This document shows positions 25,913 to 33,537 of a DNA stretch of 64,000 bases, one piece after another; the first letter of the stretch is position 1, and each line of letters begins with the position of its first letter. The DNA is taken from the NCBI GenBank assembly GCA_965216195.1, contig OZ244151.1, positions 2,604,001-2,668,000 on the forward strand, in the 5' to 3' direction. The position numbers and the translations under genes are program-made. The stretch is from Aridibacter sp965216195 (GTDB lineage Bacteria > Acidobacteriota > Blastocatellia > Pyrinomonadales > Pyrinomonadaceae). The notes beneath the pieces are model-generated. The model was not told the DNA's origin. It did no database searches and saw only the letters and a list, made by a program, of their open reading frames with translations.

Positions 25913-26899
25913 TCAAAACTTCAAAACAACCTTGCCAAAGCTTTTATTTGACCCAAGATATCTGTGTGCTTCCTCCGCCTCCTCAAACCCAAAAACCCTA
26001 TCAACATTAGGCGCAAGATTTTGCTCCTCAAGATCACCCAGCAGATCATTGCCAAATCTCTCAGTCGCTAAGGCTTTTTCAGCATCTGAACGCGAGCGCA
26101 AAACTGTACCGATTATCTGAAGGCGCTTTCTCAACGCAATTCCCAAATCAAAATCAGCTTTTCTTCCGCCGACCAAGCCAACCAAAATCAAACGCCCTTT
26201 TAGCGCAAGGCTTTTAAGATTCTCGTCAAGATAGCCTGCTCCGACTAAATCCAGGATTACATCGACGCCTTTTCCATCCGTATCACGCTTGATAGCCTCG
26301 GAAAACGTACCAATTTCCGAAGTGTTTATCGCAACATCCAGCCCAGAATCCCGACAACGCTCAAGTTTCTCACCCGTTCGCGAAGTGCCGATAACTCGAT
26401 TAGAATGTAGCTTTGCAATATCCAATGCCGCTCGCCCGACACCAGAACCAACCGCATGAATCAAAAGCGTCTCGCCCTGAGACAAGCGACATTGCGTCCA
26501 AACCGCGTCGTAAGCAGTAATATATGCCTCAGGAACTGCTGCAGCTTGCACAAAATCCAAATCTTCAGGAACTCTAAGAAGTTGATCCTCTTTCGTCAAA
26601 ACAAATTCCGCTTGCGCTCCTCCGGCCGTAATTCCAAATACCCGGTCGCCGATCCTGAGATCTTTAACGTCACCGCCAGTTTCCGCAACCTCACCTGCAA
26701 ACTCCAAACCCGGAACCCTCTCCGGAAAACCCTTCGGAGGCGGATAAAGCCCTTTGCGCTGCAATAGATCAGCACGATTCAAACCTGCGGCGCGCACGCC
26801 AACTAGCACTTCATTTCCTTGTGGATGAGGCGGGGTTTCTATTTCGCGAATTTCGAGTTGCTCCGGTCCGCCAAAATATTTTATCCAAACAGCTTTCAT
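25913..26899 (-). CDS. Zinc-independent NAD(P)H quinone oxidoreductase (PIG3/QorB-like MDR)
   Basis: A 328-residue medium-chain reductase. The GroES-like N-domain has AAGLNRADLLQRKGLYPPP (the zinc-free NRADxLQRxG motif of TP53I3/PIG3-like enzymes) and VPGLEFAGEVAE. The nucleotide-binding domain has LLIHAVGSGVGRAALDIAKL and VDVILDLVGAGYLDENLKSL. It reduces quinones one electron at a time or enones, using NADPH. The ATG at 26899 lies 4 bp from a long 7-bp-period array and has no Shine-Dalgarno. The family start MKAVWI confirms the start site. Confidence 0.92.
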   Translation of the reverse strand: MKAVWIKYFGGPEQLEIREIETPPHPQGNEVLVGVRAAGLNRADLLQRKGLYPPPKGFPERVPGLEFAGEVAETGGDVKDLRIGDRVFGITAGGAQAEFVLTKEDQLLRVPEDLDFVQAAAVPEAYITAYDAVWTQCRLSQGETLLIHAVGSGVGRAALDIAKLHSNRVIGTSRTGEKLERCRDSGLDVAINTSEIGTFSEAIKRDTDGKGVDVILDLVGAGYLDENLKSLALKGRLILVGLVGGRKADFDLGIALRKRLQIIGTVLRSRSDAEKALATERFGNDLLGDLEEQNLAPNVDRVFGFEEAEEAHRYLGSNKSFGKVVLKF

Positions 26900-26903
26900 C
26901 GAA

Positions 26904-27050
26904 GGTCAGTGAGTGGTGGTCGGTTATCGGTTGTCAGTCAGCATTTAGCATTTAGCATTTAGCAAAAGTATCTTACGGCTCACTGCTGACAGCTTACGGG
27001 TTACGGCTCATGGCTTACGGCTCACAGCTCACAGCTCACTGCTCACTAGA
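26904..27050. repeat. 147-bp array of 21 consecutive heptanucleotides
   Basis: In strict 7-bp register: GGTCAGT, GAGTGGT, GGTCGGT, TATCGGT, TGTCAGT, CAGCATT, TAGCATT (twice), TAGCAAA, AGTATCT, TACGGCT, CACTGCT, GACAGCT, TACGGGT, TACGGCT, CATGGCT, TACGGCT, CACAGCT (twice), CACTGCT, CACTAGA. It fills the whole gap between the quinone oxidoreductase start and the stop of the gene at 27036, and supplies that stop codon. Units diverge, and their consensus drifts along the array. Confidence 0.9.
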
Positions 27051-27464
27051 CTTCTTCGCTAGATTCATCAAATCCTCGGGCATCCATTTCCCAACGCTCT
27101 CCGAGGCAAAACCCTTGATACCCTTATCTCGATTTCGCCATTCTTTCTCCGGCGCATCTTCTCTACCGGATTCCTTTGGATAATTTTCTACTTGCTCAAG
27201 ACTGAGGATTATCCCGTGTGCAACTTCATTCCAATCTTCCCGCTGAATCCCGCGAAGTACGATCGGAAGGCCAGCTGTCCAGTCTTCCTCAGGCGCCACG
27301 CTATCGAGCTCCGGAATGGTCAGAAATGCAGGTGACGGAAATGGCTTACCGCTATTTTCGCTCGCAATTTGCGATTTTATGTCATCATACGACGCGTTTG
27401 GAGAAGACTCGCGAATCTCGAGGGCCCGGCGGAAAAGGTCTGATACTGTTGATTGATTGCTCAT
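27036..27464 (-). CDS. Hypothetical protein
   Basis: A 142-residue soluble, polar protein that I do not recognise. It begins MSNQSTVSDLFRRALEIRES and contains YDDIKSQIASENSGKPFPSP, a middle part rich in Glu/Trp (EEDWTAGLPIVLRGIQREDW, NEVAHGIILSLEQVENYPKE) and a C-terminus with GKWMPEDLMNLAKKSSEQ. No signal or membrane segment is seen. Its last codons (SSEQ and the TGA) are written in the 7-bp-period array at 26904-27050, so the natural end of the protein may have been replaced. The spacing and orientation relative to the neighbours do not suggest a function. Confidence 0.6.
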   Translation of the reverse strand: MSNQSTVSDLFRRALEIRESSPNASYDDIKSQIASENSGKPFPSPAFLTIPELDSVAPEEDWTAGLPIVLRGIQREDWNEVAHGIILSLEQVENYPKESGREDAPEKEWRNRDKGIKGFASESVGKWMPEDLMNLAKKSSEQ

Positions 27465-27622
27465 GGGCTTTTTTATGAAATGTTTATTTTTAACTTAACG
27501 ATTATCACGAATTTTCAACAAAGAGTAAACCAGCAACAAAAACTAGAACCGCGCACATTTATTAAAGGCATAGTTTTCTTGAAATGCTACATCTGAAAGT
27601 TTAGTCTGTTTCAAGGAGTTTT

Positions 27623-28222
27623 ATGAAGAATTTACTTACACTGGTGCTTTTGGTTTTGACATTGTCTTTTGCTGTTTCTGCGCAGGAGGAGCCTCATCCC
27701 CATGAGTATGCAAAGCTGCGCAAGGTAAAACTGAATCTCGAAAATTGGACGTATAAAAATGTCTTAACCGAAGAGGAAGTAAATCTGCGCGAGTTTTCAA
27801 AAGACAAAAAACTCGTGATGGTTTTCTACTACGCCCCTTGGTGTACAAATTCGAAATATCAGTTGCCGGTTATGAAGAATCTCCTGGCAAAATATCAGGA
27901 TAAAGGTTTCGACATTATTGGTGTTAGCCTTTATTCATCTGCCAAAAGGGTAAAACGCGGTATTGAGGAAGATAAGATTAATTTTCCAGTCGTTGCCGAA
28001 TCGCTTTCGTCAAAAGAACGAAAAGAAACATTACATTACAAATACCGCAGGAAAACGGGTGACAAGCGAAAATGGGGAACTCCCTGGAACGTGTTTTTGC
28101 CGACTAACAAACTAAAGAAAGCAGGTAATCTCCTTATAAAAAAAGCTTTTGTGGTAAATGGCGAGCTGAGAGAGAGGGAAGTTGAGACTTTTATTAGAAA
28201 AAAGTTAGGACTCGATAATTAG
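27623..28222 (+). CDS. Secreted thioredoxin-fold protein (AhpC/TSA-TlpA-like) with a single active-site Cys
   Basis: A 199-residue exported protein. The signal peptide is LLTLVLLVLTLSFAVSAQ. The thioredoxin-like core has LVMVFYYAPWCTNSKYQLPV (Cys74) followed by FDIIGVSLYSSA and WGTPWNVFLPT, the cis-Pro region. In TlpA/ResA proteins the motif is WCxxC; here the second Cys is replaced (WCTNSK), so a dithiol-disulfide exchange cycle is not possible as usual. A peroxiredoxin-like one-Cys role or pure scaffolding are options (inference). CAAGGAG precedes the ATG at 27623. It ends in a basic tail before a hairpin terminator. Confidence 0.8.
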   Translation: MKNLLTLVLLVLTLSFAVSAQEEPHPHEYAKLRKVKLNLENWTYKNVLTEEEVNLREFSKDKKLVMVFYYAPWCTNSKYQLPVMKNLLAKYQDKGFDIIGVSLYSSAKRVKRGIEEDKINFPVVAESLSSKERKETLHYKYRRKTGDKRKWGTPWNVFLPTNKLKKAGNLLIKKAFVVNGELREREVETFIRKKLGLDN

Positions 28223-28244
28223 TCCATACGATATGTGTAAAAAA

Positions 28245-28285
28245 TTAACCCCGTGTAGAGCCCGTAAGCTTTACGCGGGGTTTAA
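28245..28285. terminator. Bidirectional hairpin terminator
   Basis: TTAACCCCGTGTA (28245-28257) pairs with TTACGCGGGGTTTAA (28271-28285) around the loop GAGCCCGTAAGCT, with a T run afterwards. It separates the convergent thioredoxin-fold and M28 peptidase genes. Confidence 0.82.
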
Positions 28286-28303
28286 GTTAATCAAGCGATC
28301 ATC

Positions 28304-29935
28304 CTAGTTCACCTTAAAGGGCAGCTTTTTATCAACCGCAGGACGCGTCTTAAGTTCAGCAAGTTCCCACATTGTTAAGAAAATCGTTCGGGAAATTTTC
28401 TCCATTTTTTGATAATCGATTTTGTCGGCATGATCGCCGGCGCCATGGTAATCGACGTGGGTACCCGTAAACCAGAACGCAATCGGAATTCCGTTTTTGG
28501 CGTACATAAAGTGATCAGAACGATAGAAGAAACGATTCGGGTCTTTGGGATCGTCATATTTGTAGTTGTAGTTCATCTTCAAATATGACGAGTTTGTTTC
28601 TTTCGCAACGGCTCCAAGGGTCGAGCTCATCAAATCCGAACCGATCACATAGACTTCATTCGGCCCCGTTAGCTCTTTGTTTTTCGGGTGGGTGTCGCCT
28701 TCCTTTTTGCTTCGCCCAATCATATCGATATTAAGCTGTGTTACAACATTCTTAATATTGACGGTCGGATACTTGTTGAAATAAGCCGCACCAAGCAAGC
28801 CTTTTTCCTCACCGGCGTGCCAAACCAAAAGGATCGAGCGCTTCGGGCGTTTTTTTGCTTTCGCCAGAGCTTCAGCAATTGCCAACACGGCTACTGTTCC
28901 CGAACCATCATCATCAGCGCCGTTCCAAATCTTGTCGCCCTTTGCATTTGGTCTTGTTCCAACGTGGTCGTAATGAGCACCAATCGCAACCATTTCCTCT
29001 TTTAGTTTTGGATCGCTACCTTCCCAGATCGCTACTACGTTCTGGGTCGGAATTTTCTTAACTCCGCTTGCCACGCTAATTTTTGCGGACTTCTTTAACG
29101 GAAAGGCGCTTGTAGATTTATGGTCCCCGTTTTCACCGGCAAATAGGGCGTTGGCGGTTGCCGAATTAATTAAAAGGCTAGGTAAAAGTTTGTTGTTGCC
29201 ACCGTCGCCACCACCGCGAAGTCCCTCGATTGACATTCCCCCTCTACCAAGAAATCTCGCAAGGCGACTCCATAGTCCCTCAATCGATGGTGTTGCGACC
29301 ACAATGACGCCTTTAGCACCATTCATTTTTGCGTTGGTCATAGGATCAGCCCAATCGACGCCTTTTTCACCTTTTAGATCGTTTTGCGAAACCCCTTTAG
29401 GACGCGGAGGTGCAATGCTTCGAACGCCGTCTTGAGAATGTAAAACGACGATTTTGTCCTTCACGTTAACGCCCTTAAAGGCGTCAAGTCCTTTGGATTT
29501 AACCATCCAACCGTCTTTTCCGAAAACCAACGGCGCTTCGACCACTCCCTCACCGGAGGCTCGAAAGAAATCTTTTTTATACTTAAATTTCTTATTCCCA
29601 AGGCTGAAAACCATCTGGCTATCGTCAATCTCCTCCTTGCGAACCGTCATTTTCTGAAAATATGAGCCATCATCGCCGGCGGGTTTAAATCCCCATTTCT
29701 TAAGATTGAGCGCTATAAACTGTGCAGTTATATCCAATCCTCGGGACGGCGTGTTGCGCCCGCCCATCGCATCTGAGGCTATAAAGTGCAAATAGTCGCT
29801 CAATTGCTCCGCAGTAATCGCTGATGCCATTTTGCGCTCGGCCGCCGTAATTTTTACGGTATTCGTTTTCGCCAAAGCTGCCGAGGGTAAAATAAACGAA
29901 ACAACAATGGTCATTACTAATAAATGTTTTTTCAT
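28304..29935 (-). CDS. Secreted M28 family zinc aminopeptidase
   Basis: A 543-residue exported metallopeptidase. The signal peptide (MKKHLLVMTIVVSFILPSAALA) precedes LSDYLHFIASDAMGGRNTPS, typical for M28 enzymes of this size. An inserted PA-like domain (about residues 150-280) holds the Gly-rich GRGGMSIEGLRGGGDGGNN. Then come the zinc/catalytic motifs GAHYDHVG, NGADDDGSGTVAVL, HAGEEKGLLGA, LNIDMIGRS and YRSDHFMYAKNGIP. All M28 metal ligands appear present. It probably digests external peptides. The gene is separated by 78 bp from lpxI upstream on the same strand. Confidence 0.93.
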   Translation of the reverse strand: MKKHLLVMTIVVSFILPSAALAKTNTVKITAAERKMASAITAEQLSDYLHFIASDAMGGRNTPSRGLDITAQFIALNLKKWGFKPAGDDGSYFQKMTVRKEEIDDSQMVFSLGNKKFKYKKDFFRASGEGVVEAPLVFGKDGWMVKSKGLDAFKGVNVKDKIVVLHSQDGVRSIAPPRPKGVSQNDLKGEKGVDWADPMTNAKMNGAKGVIVVATPSIEGLWSRLARFLGRGGMSIEGLRGGGDGGNNKLLPSLLINSATANALFAGENGDHKSTSAFPLKKSAKISVASGVKKIPTQNVVAIWEGSDPKLKEEMVAIGAHYDHVGTRPNAKGDKIWNGADDDGSGTVAVLAIAEALAKAKKRPKRSILLVWHAGEEKGLLGAAYFNKYPTVNIKNVVTQLNIDMIGRSKKEGDTHPKNKELTGPNEVYVIGSDLMSSTLGAVAKETNSSYLKMNYNYKYDDPKDPNRFFYRSDHFMYAKNGIPIAFWFTGTHVDYHGAGDHADKIDYQKMEKISRTIFLTMWELAELKTRPAVDKKLPFKVN

Positions 29936-30013
29936 CTTTTTCTCCGAATAATGCTAAAGCCCGGCAGAATCCGGGCGTGTATAACTTTTGGTTTTAATTA
30001 GTTTCCTAGTTTT

Positions 30014-30841
30014 CTACGCAGGTTGGCTCCGATTAGTTTCGCTCAGTTTGCCGACAATGGAAATTTTGTTGTCATCAGCGAGCTGTAGCATTTCATCACG
30101 GTCAAAAATCAAAGTTTTCTTCGCCGATAAACAAAGACATGTGGCGCCGGCATCAATCATAGTTCTTATCGTTGGAACACCTACTACCGGAACATCAAAA
30201 CGCATATCCTGATTCGGTTTTGCGACTTTTACAACCGTCAGCTTCCCTTTCGCGAGTTCTCCAGCGCGTTTTATCACGGCGTCAGTACCTTCCATCGCTT
30301 CAATTGCAACACACGCTTTCGCGCGCACAACAATCGTTTGGCCTAAATCAAGCCGCGCAATTTCATTCGCAATTTTTAAGCCGTATTCGATGTCTTCGAG
30401 CTCTGTCGCGCTTGGTTTTCGTTTTGTTAAGACGCCCTCCGGAGCGAGATGATCGCTGGTGAAGTGAGTTGAATCAATTAGTTCGATTCCTTCCTTCGCC
30501 ATAGTATCAGCAATTCCACCAATCAAAGAATCGGTGTTTCTTTCCGGCAGATTCCAAAGCATTTTCGCCATTTTTATATCGGGGAGTGCGCCGCTAAATA
30601 TTTGTACGTGTTTGACTTGCCCCGCCATTATGACTTTCGAAACACCCTTATCCTTAAAGAAGGAAATCATTTTACCAAGCTTGCCAATCCCAACCCACAG
30701 AACCTCATCTGCTATTTCCTCAATGCGTCTATCGGTTTCTTCTTTGATCGCCACAACGAACAAAGACTCGCCTGCTTTTCTAGCGCTTTCCGCGACGAGA
30801 AAAGGAAACTGTCCGTTGCCGGCAATTAAGCCAAACGTCAT
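30014..30841 (-). CDS. lpxI: UDP-2,3-diacylglucosamine pyrophosphatase LpxI
   Basis: A 275-residue protein of the LpxI (DUF1009) family, which hydrolyses UDP-2,3-diacylglucosamine to lipid X in lipid A biosynthesis in organisms without LpxH. It shows FGLIAGNGQFPFLVAESAR (residues 3-21), VSKVIMAGQVKHVQ, PEGVLTKRKPS, GQTIVVRAKACVAIEAMEGT and DMRFDVPVVGVPTI, each a family hallmark. It overlaps the upstream lpxA stop by 4 bp (30838-30841), so the two are translationally coupled. LpxI replacing LpxH is common outside beta/gamma-proteobacteria. Confidence 0.95.
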   Translation of the reverse strand: MTFGLIAGNGQFPFLVAESARKAGESLFVVAIKEETDRRIEEIADEVLWVGIGKLGKMISFFKDKGVSKVIMAGQVKHVQIFSGALPDIKMAKMLWNLPERNTDSLIGGIADTMAKEGIELIDSTHFTSDHLAPEGVLTKRKPSATELEDIEYGLKIANEIARLDLGQTIVVRAKACVAIEAMEGTDAVIKRAGELAKGKLTVVKVAKPNQDMRFDVPVVGVPTIRTMIDAGATCLCLSAKKTLIFDRDEMLQLADDNKISIVGKLSETNRSQPA

Positions 30842-31614
30842 TTCACAACCCCGCGTTTTGAATTCTCTATAAAATCTACCAGCAGATCTACTTCCTCGAC
30901 ACCCTCAATTTCTTCCTTGATTTTCTCGACTGCTTGAGTTGTGTTTAGTTTTGCGGAGAGCAACAAATGAAATGCGTGATTGAGGAGTTTGATTGTTTCT
31001 TTTGGATAGCCGCGGCGCTTCATTCCTACTCGATTCAGCCCGTAGCATTTCGCGTGATTTCCCTGAATCGTGGCAAACGGCATCGCATCCTTCACCACTA
31101 CCGAGTAACCGCCGACAAAGGCTTCACGACCAAGGCGACAAAATTGATGCACGCCCGAATACGCCCCGACGTTGGCGCGATCGGCAATCTCTACGTGTCC
31201 GGCTAGTGTTGCTGCATTGGCCATTATGATCTCGTTGCCGAGTCGGCAATCGTGAGCAACATGAGCCTGAGCCATAAAAAGATTGTTGTCGCCGATTTTT
31301 GTTAAACCCCCGCCGCCTTCAGTGCCGCGATGAATCGTAACGAACTCGCGGATTTGATTGCGTTTTCCAATTTCCGTTGATGTCGGCTCGCCTGCGTATT
31401 TCAAATCCTGCGGCGCAAGTCCAATGGAAACAAAGGGATAGACGTGAGTTTCATCGCCAATTTTGGTCTTACCGTCCACGACAGCATGAGAATCCAATCG
31501 GACATTATCGCCGAGTTTCACCTCATCACCGATAGCAGAATACGGTCCGATAAAACAGTCGGCTCCGATTTTGGCATTTTCGCTAACAATCGCAGTGGGA
31601 TGAACAAACGTCAT
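30838..31614 (-). CDS. lpxA: UDP-N-acetylglucosamine O-acyltransferase LpxA
   Basis: A 258-residue left-handed beta-helix acyltransferase making UDP-3-O-acyl-GlcNAc, the first lipid A step. It starts MTFVHPTAIVSENAKIGADC, followed by hexapeptide repeats and RNQIREFVTIHRGT and FMAQAHVAHDCRLGN, with the catalytic His in AHVAHDC. The C-terminal helical domain has GLNRVGMKRRGYPKETIKLL. I chose the ATG at 31614 because the longer frame adds 12 residues overlapping fabZ, and the family begins at IHPTA-like sequence. It is followed by lpxI with an ATGA-type overlap. Confidence 0.95.
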   Translation of the reverse strand: MTFVHPTAIVSENAKIGADCFIGPYSAIGDEVKLGDNVRLDSHAVVDGKTKIGDETHVYPFVSIGLAPQDLKYAGEPTSTEIGKRNQIREFVTIHRGTEGGGGLTKIGDNNLFMAQAHVAHDCRLGNEIIMANAATLAGHVEIADRANVGAYSGVHQFCRLGREAFVGGYSVVVKDAMPFATIQGNHAKCYGLNRVGMKRRGYPKETIKLLNHAFHLLLSAKLNTTQAVEKIKEEIEGVEEVDLLVDFIENSKRGVVK

Positions 31615-31627
31615 ATTAGGCTGGTAT

Positions 31628-32068
31628 TTACTCCTTCTCTCCGATAACACTCATGATCACTGCTTCAGCGGTCGTTTTCCCGTCAACCGACGCAATTCCC
31701 TTCATTTTCTGAACCCTGCTGCCAATGCGTAGCGCTGTGACGTCAAGGGTTAGCGTATCGCCCGGAACTACAGGACGCCGAAACTTCGCTTTTTCGAGTC
31801 CGGTAAAAAAAGGAATTTTCTTGTCGCGGTTATCAAACTCGCGAAGCGCCAGTATAGCGCCAACCTGCGCGAGGGCTTCGATCTGCAGAACGCCCGGCAT
31901 CACCGGGGCTTCCGGAAAATGTCCGCGAAAAAAATACTCATTGATCGTCACCTGCTTGATTCCGACGATTCTCTCTCGCGGAATGAGCTCGGTAATCCTA
32001 TCGACAAGCAAAAAAGGGTACCGATGAGGCAGTATTTCTTGAATTGCGCTTACGTCGTATATGCTCAT
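31628..32068 (-). CDS. fabZ: (3R)-hydroxyacyl-ACP dehydratase FabZ
   Basis: A 146-residue hot-dog-fold dehydratase of type II fatty acid synthesis. IQEILPHRYPFLLVDRI (residues 8-24, with the active-site His in LPHRYPFLLVD) and FFRGHFPEAPVMPGVLQIEA (the catalytic Glu region) are unmistakable. It stands upstream of lpxA as in the classic fabZ-lpxA arrangement, linking acyl supply to lipid A. A terminator lies upstream at 32149-32194, so fabZ-lpxA-lpxI probably has its own promoter between 32069 and 32148. Confidence 0.96.
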   Translation of the reverse strand: MSIYDVSAIQEILPHRYPFLLVDRITELIPRERIVGIKQVTINEYFFRGHFPEAPVMPGVLQIEALAQVGAILALREFDNRDKKIPFFTGLEKAKFRRPVVPGDTLTLDVTALRIGSRVQKMKGIASVDGKTTAEAVIMSVIGEKE

Positions 32069-32148
32069 AACAAAAGCGTTATTATAGTAGAGAAATGTTT
32101 AGAAAACTATATGTGTAGTCTATTCTCCTAAAGCTAGGTTCGCCAAAG

Positions 32149-32194
32149 TTTAAAAATAAAAAGTCGGAAGCAGACCAACATCTTACTTCCGACT
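32149..32194 (-). terminator. Rho-independent terminator after the skp genes
   Basis: On the minus strand AGTCGGAAG and CTTCCGACT form a perfect 9-bp stem (32186-32194 and 32162-32170) followed by TTTTTATTTTT. It ends the bamA-skp-skp transcript before fabZ. Confidence 0.88.
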
Positions 32195-32214
32195 GAATAC
32201 TAGAAAGACTCAGA

Positions 32215-32805
32215 TTACTTTCTTACGACTGCGGTTCTAGTCGCCGGTCGTGCGTTGTAAAAAGCAATAAATTGCTTTGTGACGTCAAAGGTTCGGTCAA
32301 AAGCCAGGATTAATCCTGCGCGCTCTAAACCTGCGGCGTCCAGGATCATCGAATACCCATTTTTTTGCCGAAACTCTTGCAACGCAACTCCTAGATCCTG
32401 ATTGATCGGACCGAGCACTTCACCCGCGCGTTTTTTGTATTTCGCTTTGGCATTTTCTTCCTTGAACTTGTATTCGCGTGCCAAGCTGTCATGCTGCTGA
32501 ATTTTATTGTTCACCGATTTCGGATCAACCGGCACGTTTGGATTCGCTTGCTTTTGAAGAGTAGCAATTTCTCTCTTCAAAGCATTGATGCGACCTAAAA
32601 GCGATTTGAGTTGCTGGTCTTCCACCCGAAATTCGTTATCCAATCTCTTCTGTGCGTTGACGTATTTTGTAATGCCGCCTTTTTCCACGCCAAATTGATA
32701 TGTGTTAATCACAGCGATCTTTCCGTTCCCAGCTTGTGCCATCGCTGAAAAAGCGAAAAGCGTGGTCAAAACCATTCCAATTATTGTTAAACGAACTGTT
32801 TTCAT
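32215..32805 (-). CDS. OmpH/Skp family periplasmic chaperone, copy 2
   Basis: A 196-residue exported chaperone that holds outer-membrane proteins on their way to BamA. It has a signal peptide (LTIIGMVLTTLFAFSAMAQA), then GKIAVINTYQFGVEKGGITK, a long coiled-coil hairpin (about residues 50-135) and a C-terminal core with GYSMILDAAGLERAGLILAF. This copy carries a longer linker (QKQANPNVPVDPKSVNNK) between the two coiled-coil arms. It lies 43 bp downstream of a ~50 % similar paralogue, both behind bamA. Confidence 0.9.
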   Translation of the reverse strand: MKTVRLTIIGMVLTTLFAFSAMAQAGNGKIAVINTYQFGVEKGGITKYVNAQKRLDNEFRVEDQQLKSLLGRINALKREIATLQKQANPNVPVDPKSVNNKIQQHDSLAREYKFKEENAKAKYKKRAGEVLGPINQDLGVALQEFRQKNGYSMILDAAGLERAGLILAFDRTFDVTKQFIAFYNARPATRTAVVRK

Positions 32806-32848
32806 CTTCCAAGTACCTCGTAAACTCTTAATATCAATCTCTTGTCAT

Positions 32849-33424
32849 TTACTTCGTCACGCTAGCGGTGCCAGCAGGACGAGCGTTGTAAAACCTAATA
32901 AAATCCTTTGTAACGTCAAATTTTTTGTCAAACGCTAAAACAAGCCCTGCGCGATTTAGCTGCCCCGCATCGAGAATCATCGAATATCCTTTCTGATCCG
33001 AATAAAGCTGCATCGCCTTAAATATGTCGCTCGTAACGGGTCCTAAAACCTCGCCTCTGCGCTTGTCATATTTTGCTTTAGCATCTTCCTGCTGGAATTT
33101 ATACTGGCGTGCAAGTTCATTGTGTTGGGAAATCTTATTGTTAAGATTCGCAGGAACAGTCCCTTTACTATTCTGCAGCGTGTTAATTTCCTTCTTAAGG
33201 GTGTTAATTCTGTTTAACAAATTAGTTAATTGCTGATTCTGAACTTTAAACTCAGCGTTCAAACGATTCTGGGCAATTACATATTTTGTGATGCCTCCCG
33301 TTTTCGCCGCAAACGCTTCGGTATTAATAACGGCAATCTTGGTTGCGCCTACCTGAGCGCTCGCTGAAACAACAAAAAGCGCAGCTAAAAATGTACCGAC
33401 TATAATTAAACGAACTGATTTCAT
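32849..33424 (-). CDS. OmpH/Skp family periplasmic chaperone, copy 1
   Basis: A 191-residue Skp-like protein with a signal peptide (LIIVGTFLAALFVVSASAQV), the conserved first strand TKIAVINTEAFAAKTGGITK, coiled-coil arms (about 50-130, NRINTLKKEINTLQNSKGTV) and the core GYSMILDAGQLNRAGLVLAF. It is a tandem duplicate of the next gene. The position directly after bamA supports a role in delivering outer-membrane proteins. 113 bp separate it from bamA. Confidence 0.92.
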   Translation of the reverse strand: MKSVRLIIVGTFLAALFVVSASAQVGATKIAVINTEAFAAKTGGITKYVIAQNRLNAEFKVQNQQLTNLLNRINTLKKEINTLQNSKGTVPANLNNKISQHNELARQYKFQQEDAKAKYDKRRGEVLGPVTSDIFKAMQLYSDQKGYSMILDAGQLNRAGLVLAFDKKFDVTKDFIRFYNARPAGTASVTK

Positions 33425-33537
33425 CTTTTCCTAAATACTCCTTTACTTCTAAATGGGTTTCCAAGGGTCACCCTCTTATCGCCAACGTGCCGCCACAAAA
33501 AAGCTGCAAGTCGTTTTAAAACTCCTCCTCCAAAAAA

